Assembly: GCF_002078875.1 (NCBI RefSeq)
Contig: NC_034412.1
Location: 8,141,230 to 8,205,229 of the forward strand
Direction of reading: 5' to 3'
DNA from: Numida meleagris
Taxonomy: Eukaryota > Chordata > Aves > Galliformes > Numididae
DNA length: 64,000 nt
The position numbers and the translations under genes were made by a program. This document shows positions 1-11,900 of the stretch, in pieces. Each line of letters opens with the position of its first letter. Position 1 is the first letter of the stretch. The notes under the pieces are model-generated. The model had not been told where the DNA came from, made no database searches, and was given only the letters and a program-made list of their open reading frames with translations.

Positions 1-150
1 TGTCCTTCAGACTACAGCAAAACGTTCCTGTAATTGCTCAGCTCCTTGTTGCTGCTTTCAGTGTGAAAGGTCTTGCTTTTCTGGGAACTTGTGGATTCGG
101 GCTTTACAAAATTATTCTGTACTTACTAAAATATTTGCTAACTCTTACAG
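1..150 (+). other. SENP5: SENP5 intron, 3' part (partial)
   Basis: This stretch reads as the end of an intron. It closes with a pyrimidine-containing acceptor, CTCTTACAG, at 142-150, directly before the first recognisable SENP5 codons. No coding peptide of the upstream SENP5 exon is visible in it, so that exon must lie to the left of the window. Confidence 0.85.
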
Positions 151-198
151 ATAATTAACATGTACGGTGAACTCATCATGGATGCGGTCCCTGAAAAG
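151..198 (+). CDS. SENP5: SENP5 coding exon, start of the visible protease domain
   Basis: Sixteen codons read [16 protein letters not shown], matching the part of the SENP fold that follows the conserved WLND motif (that motif is in the preceding, unseen exon). The acceptor is TTACAG at 145-150 and the donor is AAG|GTGGGA. The exon begins and ends between codons. Confidence 0.95.
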
Positions 199-3100
199 GT
201 GGGAGTCTTTGTTTTTATGTGAGTGTACGTAATGAGAGATTGAGATGGAAGGGTGAAGCACTGAATGTTTCAGATGCAGCGTTAAGGTTTTGCTCGGTGA
301 TGTTCTGCACGGTTCAATTGCAATTTGTTGCTATCTGTTGCTGTTTCCTCCTTTCCTGCACTAAAATACAGTTCTCAGCGCTGTTATTTGTTTTGGGAGT
401 CTGTTGCATTAGCTCTGCAGGTGGTTTCCATGCTAGCCTGATTTACCGACCTACCTTGTGGAAGTTGGGTGCCCTATTTTCTCCCATCCCACAATCCCTT
501 CTCTCCCAGTGGTTTCTGTCCCCATCCTGTCTGCTTCTGAAGCGCTTTATCCATGCCCTTGCTCACCAGTCCGGTATTTTAGCTGAAGCTTCTACTGGAG
601 GTGGATTCCTGCTGAGATGGCAGACCATGAATGGCAGCAGCTGAGCCGTGCTCATGTGCTGCTTGCGCTCGCTCACCCCGCAGCTGCTCAGAGAGCTTCA
701 GCTGTGTGCCTGGTGAGCGGGAACGGACACAGCAGTGACTGCAGCACTCTGCTTTGTGCATCCTCAGCAGAGTATTTACCGCTTTCCAATTGCAGTGTGG
801 CACTTACAAAACTAAAAAAAAAAAAAAAAAATCAAGAAAACGACCCGTGACAAAAATTTGCAGCAGTGGCAATTATAAAAAGCCATCTGTTTACTGGTAG
901 AGCTGAACAATTTCAGGTGAGACCACAAAGGAAGAACCAAACAAAGCCATTTTTAGATGAGCTCTGCAGAACCCAACTCTTGAAATCTTCACGCTCAGAA
1001 GAAAGAGCGTTGTTGCTTTGATTGGTGGTGGTGGTGATTCTTCATTAGTATTCTCCGTACTTCCTGAGCATGTGCTAGGGTTGTGGTACTGGAGATTGTA
1101 TCTGTTTGCTTGTGTCTGCTTTTTCTTCGTAGTGCATAATTGAAATCCTCATGGGAGATTTTGTGCTGGTACCTCAGAATGTGGTTTTGAAGTCTGCTGG
1201 CATAGCTAATGGCTGTTAGCCTGCGCTTTCAGATGCTGAATTTTCTAACTTTAAGTAATAACTCGAGCCATCTACCACCTCTACACTAGCAGAATTATTA
1301 AAAACAGATGTTGCAGGTTTGCGCTGGTATTATTCCGTTCCTATAATTGCAAGAAGCTAAGCACAGCGGATAATAGTGTTAACCTGGAGCTAAATAATTG
1401 TTTTTAACATAAGTCTGCATTTTTTTCCCCATAACTGCAGGTTTTCAGTTACTCAGAAAACAGATGTGGTATAACTTAGAAATGCTTTTAAAGAACAGAA
1501 TATGGTTTTTGTCTGAAGTCCGGAGCCGGTCATAGTAGTTGAATACAAATGACTCTGTCGCTGGATTGCATCTTGTAACTGTTTTGATGAAATTTATTTT
1601 GATTTGTTTTTTGAGTCTCCGAGCTTCCAGCAACTCGAAGCCAAAGTTACTCCCTCTCGCCCCACCCCCGCTTTGCTAATCCAATGATCTCTTAATCCCT
1701 TTAAAGAACAGCAAAAACCTTATCCTGGTGTTTTTCTCCCAGGCCCATCCCCACCAAAAATTTAAACATGATATGCCTGGAGATGTCAAAGAGTAAACGT
1801 GAACGCAGCAATGACTTGCGTCATATATTATGAGGAAATAGAGCTTGCTTTTTTGTTGTTTGCTGAAGAACAGCGATAGTTTAGGCTCGGCAAAGTCTCT
1901 GTCCCTTCTGGGGTTCTGTTATAAAACCCTGCATTAAATAATGCCTCGTTACAAGTTGTTCTGTATAAATTATCCTGGAGGAAGGGGAATGACTGTGCAT
2001 GAGGATTTCTGCGCTCACTTGTCTCTCTCTCTTTTAGGTTCATTTCTTCAACAGCTTTTTTCATAGACAGCTTGTAACCAAAGGATACAATGGGGTAAAG
2101 CGGTGGACTAAAAAGGTACTTCTTAACTCTGTGCTGTCAGTGCGGTGGTTCTTTGGGGCTGAGTCGAGTCACTAACTTGAAACTGGGTGCAGCGGGTTAT
2201 CTGCAGAGGCCAGCTTTGCAAAGGAGCTGTACGAAGTGAGCTGTGGTTAGCAAGAGCAGTAGTGTGATGCTATTCAGGTTACCTCGGTTGTGTTGCAAAA
2301 CTGTGCTCTGGGTGGCTTCGTCAGTGGCGGTAGGTTATCTCTGGGTATGCTCGTGCAAGCTCTTAATTTAGCTGCAAGAAATGTCTCTTACTGCTCATGG
2401 CAGTGCCAGGTACACTGATCTGTGGGAGAGCAGACTCAGTGCTGCTGCTGCTTCCTTTTATCTCAAGCTGGGATTGTTTGCTGAAATCAAACTGCTACTC
2501 CTGAGGAACATGTGCCGGTGCTAGTGAGCAGAAATTAGGAGTCCAGCAGTTAATAAGCCATGCTGCTGTTTTCATGACAAGGACAGGATTCACCTTGCTT
2601 TCCAGAACCCGCACCGCATCATGGGCTGCGATATTTCCTGGGGTAGCAAGTACAAAGAGCAGCGCTCCACTTTCAGTGAACATTTGTCCTTTCTAATGTG
2701 GTAGATGAGGCAAGACTAATCAAGGGCCACGCTTGGATGTATGATCGTTCTGCAGGAGCTCTTAAATAGCACACATCTGTGAAATGCTAGAGATGAGCTC
2801 ATTATCCGAATATAAAATCTATTCATATAATTTATTAAAATCTCTTTAAAGAGACCCAGAATATCAGTGCTCAATATTACAAGATTTAAAAAAAAGTTTT
2901 CTCTGGCAGTCCAAGTTTTGTAAAAACTCAGAAAGGGAAGGTAGGTTCTGAAGGTGGAACCTGTACTCATGTTGCATCTGAGGAGGGAACAGATTTTCAC
3001 TTTGATTTCTGAAGAATCTCTAAAGCAAGGATGAGAGCTAGAGAGTTTCCATTTGAAGGATTCATGTGGACTGCTTCATTCTGCAATAGGCAATTAAGGG

Positions 3101-6100
3101 CAGCTCGTTTCTACTTCTTAAATGCACCAGAGCACTGTGCTCAGTGTTTTAAATGCGCTCTTCCAGGATACACATGCCTGAAGCCCAGAGGGTGCGCTCC
3201 TCTGCCTGTAGCTGCAGTGGCTCTGTAGCTCCTGTTCCTCTCTGTCCCTCCTGGCCCTCACTGGGCTGCTGCTCGGCCCTATCCTGCTCTTGTCAGCCCC
3301 ACGGCTCTGCGCTGTCTCGCTGCCATGAACCCAGGTCCCCACCATCTTTGCTGTACATCAGCTCTTAATTACAGACTCTTCCAGCTTGTGGCTGCCTGTT
3401 CCCACTCTTCTGCTCCAGGTCTGCACACCTGCAGCAATCCCACATGACGGCCCTTGGGTTAGCCAGGCTCTGCTGCTGTACATTGCAGGAGGGGCAGTTC
3501 ATTTATCTTATTCCAGCTCTCCTTTGCGGGCTGGCCTTGCTGCTGGCTGACATCTCCTTGCTTCTCCGTGAGAATGATGGATCACTGCGTGCCGAGCGTG
3601 CTGTAATCCGCTCGGGAAGAGGGTTTCTGCAGGAGGGAGGAGGGATCGGAGATGCTCATGACAGTCAGAGTGCTGTAGTGAGTGAGGCTCGGCTGATAAC
3701 TGCTGTGAGTGCTCAGACCTTCCTGTGCCTTCAGCTTCCCGCTGTTATTCAAAAAACACACTTTTCGTTCCAACAAATGACCTGCCTTGTACCAGCAGTG
3801 CAGCAATTATGGACTGTTCAAATTACACAGTGCTTTAGAGAAAAAAAAAAAAAAAGACAGTATAGAAATCTTCCCACAGGATGAGTTCATTTAGTTCAGT
3901 GCTCTATTTCTTCTTATTTTCTGGACTGTACCACCAAAAGCCCAGCAATTAGACAACCCTTTGGAGAGGAGCGAAGATCATGAAAGGCCTGACTTGACTT
4001 GCTTCCAAAAGCGTAAGGCTCATCTGCCACACAGACCGGGCTGCTGCCTCTCATCAACTTGTTCTGTACTTTGAGACTTTCTCCCTCGTCTGCCTGCCTG
4101 TGGCCACAGTGCATCTGCTGCAGCACGAAGCTCAAGGGGGGAAGCGTGCGTCTGTATTGTGTTCCTCCTTCCCTGCTCCCTGCACGCCCCAGCTGCCTTC
4201 CCATCTTACAGCAGGGGGAGTCGGGCTCCATCGCCCGCTGGCTCTGGGGGCTTTGACACAGCTGCTCGTGCATCACCTGTCTGTGACACGGGTCGGGTGG
4301 AAGTTAGCAGTGGTCAAACTGCAGGAATGCCATTCCTGAAGAGTCATAATTAACTCGTGTTGAGTCTCAGTTGTATTCCCATCATTACTCAGAAGAAGAC
4401 CCACTTGGGTGCAGGCGCTGAAGCACAGTGTGAGCGGGCTTTTGCCACAAAGGCAGTGCTGACTAGCTGTGGTGCTGTGTGATGTTCCTTAGCTGCTGTC
4501 AGTGCTGTAGATGTGCTTTTGTTCCTGCTTGTAAGCTGTGTATGAGAGACACATGAGGAATGTGTTGAAGAGTGGGGGGGGTGGAGAAGACCACTTCAAT
4601 GAGGGGCTGTTGGAGGTGAGGCTGGGATGTGTTTAGTCTTGCGCTTTTCTGTGTATTGTTCCTCTAGTCTTCTAATGATTGTTGTTCTTCTTGCCAGGTG
4701 GACTTGTTCAAGAAGACTCTCTTGTTGATCCCTATTCACCTGGAAGTCCACTGGTCCCTCATTACTGTGAACATCCCCAACCGAATCATTTCGTTTTATG
4801 ATTCCCAAGGCATTCATTTTAAGTTTTGTGTAGAGGTAAGAGTGACAGCTGTTTGCAAAGTTGGAACTGTTTCCTTAAACAAATAACCCCCCCTCTTCTT
4901 GTTCATCCTTAAACTTTAAAAGCAGCATGTCTGCTGTTGTCCTGCCATGTATGAAATGAGAATCGGCTTGCTGTGCTGAGAGGGACCTGGAGGGTCCCAG
5001 AGTGGAACCCACACCTGGAAGCTGAGGTCAGATTGCAGGTTCCCTAAATAGCCTGGGCGTGCCTTGGCACACCTCTTCTTGGCACACCTCTACCTTGCCA
5101 CTCCCCAAGAGCAGGGGCTTAGAGCCACTGCTGTGGGTAAGGAGATAGTCCGAGAGAAGGTGAGAGCAGTTCTTTAAACTGCAGCAGGGCACGGCTTTAG
5201 GAATTGACAAATTGCAGTGCTTTGGAGGGAGGTTGCCCAGGTGAGAGAGCAGGGGTGAAGGTGCTGTAGTGCAGTGGGGTTTATTGGTTTCTGTGCTATT
5301 AGCAGCGTGTTGCTTTTTTCCTCTGCACAAGTACGGAGTGAGCACCTCCGACTGTAAACCAGCTACCTTTTGAAATTATTACCTGAACACTGGAGTGAAA
5401 ATATCAGTCCTTCTTGTGAAGAACAGTCAGGAAGTTTTTGCTGGGACACAGCAAATTGCAGTGACCTCTTACCAAAGCTAATTTTGTCAACTTAATTGCT
5501 TGTTTGATGTAGCAGTCCTCTACTTTAAACTGTGTGTAGCTGTTGGCTTACAGCAGAGTAGTAATTATTGTACCCAGGAGGGTTCCCGGCCAGCACTTCT
5601 GAATGAAGATAGTGGCTTCCTTCTGGCATTTGCTGAAGGTGAAGCCAGTGTTTGTTCTGGGAGCGAGAGACCTCATGCTCTCTGGCTCCTGAACCTGCTG
5701 CATAAACTAGGGGTCCCTCTGCAGCCCCACAGTCTCTCCTGCAGCTTCCCATCCCTCTTAATTGTCTCATGAACGTCAGGCACTTCTATTTTTGCCCTTT
5801 CTTGGGGGTAGGAGGCCAATACTCAAAAGTCTCCCATGGTCCACCCATTAAGTTGAATGTTAGTGTGCTGAAGTGTGTTTAAATTGTGCTATAAACCACC
5901 AGCCTGTTTACAGAGAAGTAGGATTTACTTAACCCAAGACCAGGGGCTCATTTATCTTGCTTCCTTCTCTTGTGTTAGACTATTTTTTCCTGTATGTCAC
6001 TAAAACGCTCCCTGGAGCTTTGTTGATTAGCTGCAGTACTCAAAGTGTTCTTCATTGGAATTCAGGCAGGAAAAGGCTATCATCCTGAATGCCTTGGTGT

Positions 6101-8166
6101 CAGCTGGGCAAGAGCCCGCGTGCTGAACCTGTGGGATGTGTCTGTATGGCTGAGAGTGCTCTGACTTTGTGTACAAGTGCCACAGTGTGCAGTGGGGCTG
6201 AGGGGTGTTAGGGCCTCCCTTGATGGACCAAATCGAGCCTGGGTGGTGTAGAAGGTGTTGGTCTCTTCCCCTCTAGGTCTGAGCTCAGCTCCTAGTACTT
6301 AGTGCTTACCTGGAACTTGTCCTCATTGTCAAAAAGATGTCAACAAGGATGTCAGTGTCTCTCTCTCGTTCTTTGGCTGGTGAATAACATTGTTGTTGTT
6401 TTCTCACCTTTCCTTTATAAAGAACATTCGAAAGTATTTGCTGACTGAAGCAAAAGAGAAGAATCGCCCCGAGTTCCTTCAGGGTTGGCAAACTGCTGTG
6501 ACAAAGGTAAATGGCAGCCTCCTGAGTCCTGCAGGATGACTTTCTGGCGGATTTCAGGAGATTGCTTCTAAACCCATATATTTTTTATAAGCAGGGAACT
6601 GTTTCATGCTGACTGCAAGGAAAGCGGTAGGAGCTACAGGTGGTTACACGTGGGAATTAAAGCTCTGTCATTCACTCACCCCCCTTCAGGTCTTTAATAC
6701 TTTCTGCATGTAACTTGGTGACCTGAACCTGATCTCTGGTCAATTAAATATCCAAGCGGCACAAGCTGTATCTGATGCCCAAGTTGCCTCAACATCATGG
6801 ACAGAGTGAGCTGGAGACTCTACTTTCTAACTTCTCCCAGAAAAAAAAGACTCTTTGGAACTGTGCTGGGAGGAAAAAGACAAGTGCTGCTGCTGCCAGT
6901 ATTTTGTATTTGCAGTGGATAGCCAGCTTGGGTCTCTGGGGCTTTTTGTAGCACATTACATTTGATCACAAGTAAACTAAGTCTGGCAGCGATAAAAGGC
7001 AATAACTTGTCTGTAGTGTAAATGAAGGAATAGGAGATTTGCGTAGCCATCCCAAAATGGCTCCGAAGATTAAAAAAAAACCAAAAAAAAAAAACCAACA
7101 ACAACAATAAAAACAGGTCATTGCACACTAGACACTCCCATCAACTCTCTCCTTGCACAGGATTATTTTTAGATGATGCTACAATTGTAGAATGATTCCC
7201 TTCCATGCTTATGCACACCCTATGCAGTCAAGGTTCGTCTTCCTATATTCTGTTGGGTAGGGGATTTGGGAGTTGAGAAAATAATATTTTTTTCCCCTCC
7301 AAGTGCCAGAGACATAGCAGCAGCGGCAAGTGGGACTTTTTAGCTCTGTGTATCAAAGTTCATGTATGGAGAAGTAACAAAGGCTGAAAGTCACCATCTG
7401 AGGCTGCTTCACTCAGTGCTGTTGCCTGACTACGTGCCACCTTATGTGTTCCTTCAGAATCTTCGGTGTGGCTGGGGGAGAAGAGCCACTGCTTGTCACA
7501 TGGCTGCTGAGGGTAATCTTCCTCTAGACCTGAGTGACTTTGCTGATACAGTTTGGTCCAATGTAAAGCTGATAGTGCTGTACAAACATTTATTTAAACT
7601 AATTGAGGAGCCGTTCTCCATAGGTCACCAAAAGAAAATAAACTTGAAGGAAAGATTTCTAATTTGTTTTCAGGCCAGTAGTATATATTTTTCTGAATGT
7701 AGGGTGCTATCCTAGCTAGGTGTTGAGTGTCACCTTGCAAAAGTTGGAGTCGGAAGAAGTAATTACAACTGCAGTTACTGTTGCTGCAGAACAGCTGTCT
7801 CTGGGAACGAGACACCTAATCGTTGTGCAGAATCTGCCTTTGGACTTGAAGCAGGACTTACAGAGTGAAAGAACAGGTGAAGATCTAATGTGTCTGTTCT
7901 CGTTTGTTTTCTTTCTAGTGCATTCCACAACAGAAAAATGACAGTGACTGTGGGGTTTTTGTGCTCCAGGTAAGAGCTTTTTACAAACAATCAGTGGCTT
8001 ATATTGTCCGTGTTGTAAATGTCTTGTTTCAATTGAGCCTTTTCCTTTTCTTCAGTACTGCAAGTGCCTCGCCTTAGACCAGCCTTTTCAGTTCTCCCAG
8101 GAAGATATGCCCCGTGTGAGAAAAAGGATTTACAAGGAGCTGTGTGAACGCCAGCTAATAGACTAA
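151..8166 (+). CDS. SENP5: SENP5, sentrin/SUMO-specific protease 5, C-terminal catalytic part (6 exons, 5' incomplete)
   Basis: The spliced product is join(151-198, 2038-2115, 4698-4835, 6423-6506, 7919-7969, 8056-8166), giving 169 residues and a TAA stop. It is the C-terminal part of the C48 cysteine protease domain. The family cleaves SUMO precursors and removes SUMO2/3 from targets; mammalian SENP5 is mainly nucleolar and affects ribosome biogenesis and mitochondrial division (family knowledge). The triad is visible: His in LEVHWSL, Asp in FYDSQ, Cys in NDSDCGVF. Counting back from the stop, they fall at the spacing of human His646, Asp663 and Cys713, so the C-terminus has the human length. 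The exon reading [15 protein letters not shown] and the ending ELCERQLID favour SENP5 over SENP3. All junctions are GT-AG and fall between codons. The N-terminal region lies outside the window. Confidence 0.97.
199..2037 (+). other. SENP5: SENP5 intron (1.84 kb)
   Basis: The intron has a GTGGGA donor and a CTCTCTTTTAG acceptor. It includes an 18-base A run at 814-831. Open frames here (for example 219-644) show no protein similarity that I recognise and are treated as chance. No repeat element is recognised. Confidence 0.9.
2038..2115 (+). CDS. SENP5: SENP5 coding exon
   Basis: Twenty-six codons carry the [12 protein letters not shown] and [11 protein letters not shown] motifs, which belong to the SUMO-contacting part of the SENP domain. 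The WTKK segment is typical of the SENP3/SENP5 branch. The acceptor is CTTTTAG and the donor is AAG|GTACTT. The length is a multiple of three and both junctions fall between codons. Confidence 0.97.
2116..4697 (+). other. SENP5: SENP5 intron (2.6 kb)
   Basis: This is the largest intron in view, with a GTACTT donor and a TTCTTGCCAG acceptor. It holds an A run near 3841-3855 and some GC-richer sequence at 3,180-3,330 and 4,080-4,260. No coding sequence, RNA gene or CR1 copy is recognised. Confidence 0.9.
4698..4835 (+). CDS. SENP5: SENP5 coding exon with catalytic His and Asp
   Basis: Forty-six codons. The exon contains [14 protein letters not shown], where the second His (codon 4749-4751) is the catalytic histidine and the following Trp is the conserved tunnel residue. 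IISFYDSQG follows, where the Asp (codon 4800-4802) completes the second triad position. The acceptor is TTGCCAG and the donor is GAG|GTAAGA, a strong consensus. The exon ends with KFCVE, a SENP5-type sequence. Confidence 0.98.
4836..6422 (+). other. SENP5: SENP5 intron (1.6 kb)
   Basis: The GTAAGA donor is strong, while the acceptor CTTTCCTTTATAAAG is unusual in having purines next to the AG. A short direct repeat of a CTTGGCACACCTCT sequence lies near 5,061-5,087. No other gene or mobile element is recognised. Confidence 0.9.
6423..6506 (+). CDS. SENP5: SENP5 coding exon
   Basis: Twenty-eight codons contain [10 protein letters not shown], then [15 protein letters not shown], the helix that packs behind the active site in SENP proteases. 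The donor is AAG|GTAAAT. The exon is phase 0 at both ends and 84 bases long. Confidence 0.97.
6507..7918 (+). other. SENP5: SENP5 intron (1.4 kb)
   Basis: The donor is GTAAAT and the acceptor TTTGTTTTCTTTCTAG has a good polypyrimidine tract. An A-rich, CAA-repeat-like stretch lies at about 7,071-7,115. The open frame at 7362-7715 has no recognisable domain and is taken as chance. Confidence 0.9.
7919..7969 (+). CDS. SENP5: SENP5 coding exon with the catalytic Cys
   Basis: Seventeen codons: [17 protein letters not shown]. The Cys of DSDCG (codon 7949-7951) is the nucleophile, and the Gln pair before it supplies the oxyanion-hole residue in this family. The acceptor is TTTCTAG and the donor is CAG|GTAAGA. 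Because the exon is 51 bases and phase 0 at both ends, skipping it would keep the reading frame but delete the active site. Confidence 0.98.
7970..8055 (+). other. SENP5: SENP5 last intron (86 bp)
   Basis: This very short intron has a consensus GTAAGA donor and a pyrimidine-rich TTTCCTTTTCTTCAG acceptor, close to the lower size limit usual in vertebrates. Confidence 0.95.
8056..8166 (+). CDS. SENP5: SENP5 last coding exon and stop
   Basis: Thirty-six codons plus TAA. The exon begins [15 protein letters not shown], continues with [15 protein letters not shown] and ends ERQLID. This is the conserved C-terminal strand and helix of the protease domain. The C-terminal length after the catalytic Cys (42 residues) equals that of human SENP5. 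Confidence 0.98.
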   Translation, partial: YCKCLALDQPFQFSQEDMPRVRKRIYKELCERQLID

Positions 8167-8170
8167 TAAA
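8165..8170 (+). terminator. SENP5: Polyadenylation hexamer AATAAA overlapping the SENP5 stop codon
   Basis: The stop TAA and the hexamer share bases in TAATAAA (8164-8170). A GT-rich stretch (GGTGTTTGTTT, about 8,216-8,226) lies some 45 bases downstream, a workable distance for a downstream element. Use would give a 3' UTR of only about 20-30 bases. Whether it is used cannot be told from sequence. Confidence 0.4.
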
Positions 8171-11100
8171 ATGCAGCCAACCTAATTTCTCTGGCATTTC
8201 TGACAAGTTGCAGCTGGTGTTTGTTTACTTGAATTTCTGAAAACTTCCCGTGAATTTTGAGCAATTCTCAGCTGAGTGGTGTGGCCACTGTTGTTACCTC
8301 AATTTTCTGACAAGCTCTTTAACTGGCAGAACATAAGAGTTGCCGTAAAATATTCCTAATGTCAGTTTGGTTCTCTTTTGTTCTTTCCTGTATTTAATAT
8401 TTATTATCTCAGCATGCGTATAGGCAAAGCATGCAACTAAAACCATAAAACTGTAGATTTGGTGCACCTTTGAGATGTAGCTAGAAATGACAAATACAGG
8501 TGAATTTGTCTGGAAACAAAAAGATGCATGATATGTTTTCTGATGCAATAATGCTTTGAATGTATCAAAAAAAACCACACACAACTCAATGCCATAAAAA
8601 GAACAGCTAGAACCTATTTGATTTTTCTGTTGTCCCTGGTGTGGCTGAATAGTAAAGAATTGCCACTTCTTAGGGTGGCTAAATTCATCTACAGAGTTAA
8701 TTTGTGGAGACCCCTTTTTTATATAGCTAAAGTTGCTAACCGAGTTTGTTCTGTTAAGGCTTACCTGGCTGTCATTGATCAGCCTGTCCCTGTAGATAAA
8801 AAGCAGCCTTTGCACAGAAAGGAGGCTTCACCATTTGTCTGTGTAATAAAAAGAGCGAAGATGTGCAGTCAGTCAGATTGATAGCATGTTCCTCCACTCT
8901 GCAGAAGTCTCCATGGTGTGCGTATTAAGGAGCAGAATTGTAAACCTGGCCCTGAAGAGTCGCAGTTCAGATACTAAGATAAAATCCTTGGCTGTAACTG
9001 TTTAAATCTCAGATGGCTTTGAGTCATTTTTCCACAATATGAAATGAAATGAAATGTACCATTTCTGCATCTGTCCCTTCGGCTCTGTCTTTAAATGAAT
9101 TCCCTTCTAGCTTGTTGTCTTTAACCTCCCATTGGCTTTTGCCTTCATTCAAATATAAATTAATTCATTTCTGCTGCATCTGCTATTTGATTGTCTCCAA
9201 GCATCCCTAGTTTTGTTTGCGTTCAGCAGCACTGATGGGACTGGCTGGGAATAATAGCACTTGTGGTGGGTGCCATACAAACACAAAAAAATCATCATTC
9301 TGCTCCGGAGGGGCAGGAGGCTGTAAATCCAGCACTAAACTTTGCAGTATTGTTGCACTGAGCAGGGATAAGTGAGAGCGGTAGATCTCGAGACTTCTGT
9401 TTCTCCGCCTTGATCTCTAAACTGTGATGTGTTTTTTGATGAAGGAAGCCAGTTTTCTTTGAAGAGACTTGTATGGGACTGCTACACCAGCAAAAGTCTT
9501 TGCTGTGTTTTTCTGCCGGTTGAGGGAGTGGGCCCAGAGGAAAACTGTTCTCAATACTACACGTCATCTGTTGCACAGCTTCGCTTTGACTCTGTGTCTG
9601 TCCATAGCCCTGGCTTGTGACAGAAGAAAACCGCTTTGACTTTGCTGTCTTGCAAATTAATTCAGGCTCAAGCCAAGCCAGGTGCAAATCCCTCCTGGAT
9701 TATCAGAGGGAGCTGGAAGAGAAGAGGGAGTGCCAAGTGCAGTCAGGCTAGGAGATGGAAGCGTGCGCGTGCTGAACTGTGCTAGAGGAGGAGGTTCTGC
9801 AGTAGCCTGGTGTGTTCCCACTTCGCCTTGTTGGCAGCTGGCAAGGGCTGGCTTAATTTAGCAAGATAAGGAAGGCCTGAAGCACTTGGCTAGATAATTT
9901 AAATAGGGAACTTAGTGAATCAAAAAGAACCTTAAGACCCAGACTGGCCAAGCGTAGATTTACTCGCTGTATGATGCAGAGGACCTCACAGCACATGGTT
10001 TCTTTGTCTTTCCCCAAAGTGTTGCTGACACAAACAGCAGCACCTTGGGGTGAGTGACTGTGAGCAGTGGAGGGTGCCTTCCATGAAAACTGAAGCTTGG
10101 GATGTAGTTTCTCATGTGCTAGGCCAGAGCATTTTAGCTAGTGCTGCCATTTTCATCTTTGCACACTGCTATTGTGTGAATGGCATGAATGCTGATCCTG
10201 CCATGTGGTGGGACCAGCTCAGCTGATCTGGGTTAGAACTATTCCAGCCAAAAGGCCACTCTTAACCCACAGCACAGAGGAGTTCTCACGAAAGCAGTGC
10301 CAGCTTTGGATGCGTGCAAGTGAAGCTATGTCCTCAGGCAACAATCCCTGCGAAGGGAATGAAGTGCAGAAAGGGAACAGTAGAAGCAAGTTGGCTTTAT
10401 ATTCAAAACTTAAGATGGTGCTAAGGAAGCTTGAAAGATGTGCTGCAATGGTGTACCAGCGTGGGAGACTGACTTTTCATGGAAGATGCCATGTTTGTGG
10501 GCATTTCTCTGTGCAGGAACTGGACCACAGCTTCCTTTTCCAGCCCTTGGTGTCTATAACTGATGGGGAGGAATCTGTCTTTTCTGTATGAGAGGCTGGC
10601 AGGAGTCTTGAGTCCTGATCTCTTTATCAGTGGCATCAATAAAAGGACAGTATTTCTGTGAACTTGGTGTTTAACAGCAACATCAGTGCTTTGGAGCAAG
10701 TGCATCTGTGCACCAGATCGTGGGAGGGGAGAGGAGGGTGCTCACGTCTGAGTCGCTGCCTTGTGAATTGGAGAACAGGGTGGGGAAAGATGCATGTTGG
10801 AAAGTACTTCTTATGTGCTTCCTTGTCATCTAGAGGTTTGCTGACAAGTGTTCCAGTTGGTTATGGGGCAGTACAGAGAAGCTGAACTCGAGTCTCCAAC
10901 TGTGAGTACAGCAGTGAGAGGCCTCTGAAAAAAAGAAGGGGAAATTGAAAACAGAGCTAATGTAAGCAAAGTCTGTTGGTGCAGGGTGGAAATTAATCAC
11001 AGGCCGTCAGAATCTCAGACTCTGTAATGTTGTATCTTGTGAAACTGGACTAATTAACTCCTCCTTGGGAATGTCTTTGATGCCTTAAAGGAGATGGACT

Positions 11101-11900
11101 CCATAATCTGTTGTCATTTTACCATTTCTTAAAACATTCGGGTCTACGGAGAGTGTTTTTATTATGAGAGGCACATTTATGTGGCTGTAGTTATGGCTGT
11201 TAGCAATTCCATTAATGTGATATTCAGAATTTCATAAATCACTCTGAACAGGTCTGGCTGATGCTTAAGTTTCATGACTTGTTCTGAAGAGATTGTCTCG
11301 TCGTGCTGAATTATACAAATAGGCCCAGAACTGGTAAAGCCTCTGCCTCACGCGTGACAAATTCAAGCTAGCCGAGTTGTAATAAACCTTCAACACAATT
11401 GGAAATAAATGATTCGTTTCCATTTTGTTTGCTTTCATCTATAGTTTAGAATGACTGTGTGGCTGATGAAAACAACAACAAAAAAAACCCAACAAAATGG
11501 AAAGTGTGGCCTTGATTCTGCAGGGCATGGGAACACCCGTTGCCAAGTGGAGGATGGACCTTTGTGCCATTCCCTGGTGCCACCGGTCGGTTCTGAGCTG
11601 GTTGTGCAGGTGGTACCTGGAGGTTTCGCTTGCGCTGCGCTGAGCCAGGCAGGCCTGTGAGGAGCTGATGGCTCGTAGCTCCTCCAGCACAGTGTTCAAC
11701 CTGTCTGTACTTTCTCAGAGTTTTGATTGGCATTATCTACTGTAGCGTTGCTTCCAGTTAATGTGAAAATTTAAGCCCTGGGAAGTGACGTAGACTGAAC
11801 TCCACTGAGCAGCGACCATGTTTCGTGGGTGTGTTCTTGCATCAAATGGAGCTCATGTTCCTGTGAAGTAATAAAATGAAGTTTTATCATCAACCCTATT
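8167..11900 (+). other. Probable SENP5 3' UTR passing into AT-rich intergenic DNA
   Basis: There is no coding sequence I can support. Canonical AATAAA hexamers on the + strand occur at 8845-8850, 10638-10643, 11391-11396 and 11870-11875, any of which could end longer SENP5 transcripts. The antisense open frame at 8294-8815 has no recognised domain. A GAAAT pentamer run lies at about 9,035-9,057. The real transcript end is unknown. Confidence 0.5.
8845..8850 (+). terminator. SENP5: Candidate distal polyadenylation signal
   Basis: AATAAA in the context GTGTAATAAAAAG, about 680 bases after the stop codon, is the first downstream canonical hexamer after the one on the stop. It is a plausible end for a longer 3' UTR, but is supported only by the motif. 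Confidence 0.3.

Noticed and set aside
151..8166. SENP3 as an alternative identity
   Set aside because: The [13 protein letters not shown] and QGWQTAVTK segments and the KNDSDCG context match SENP5; SENP3 differs in these segments, for example in the KYL and QGW exon.
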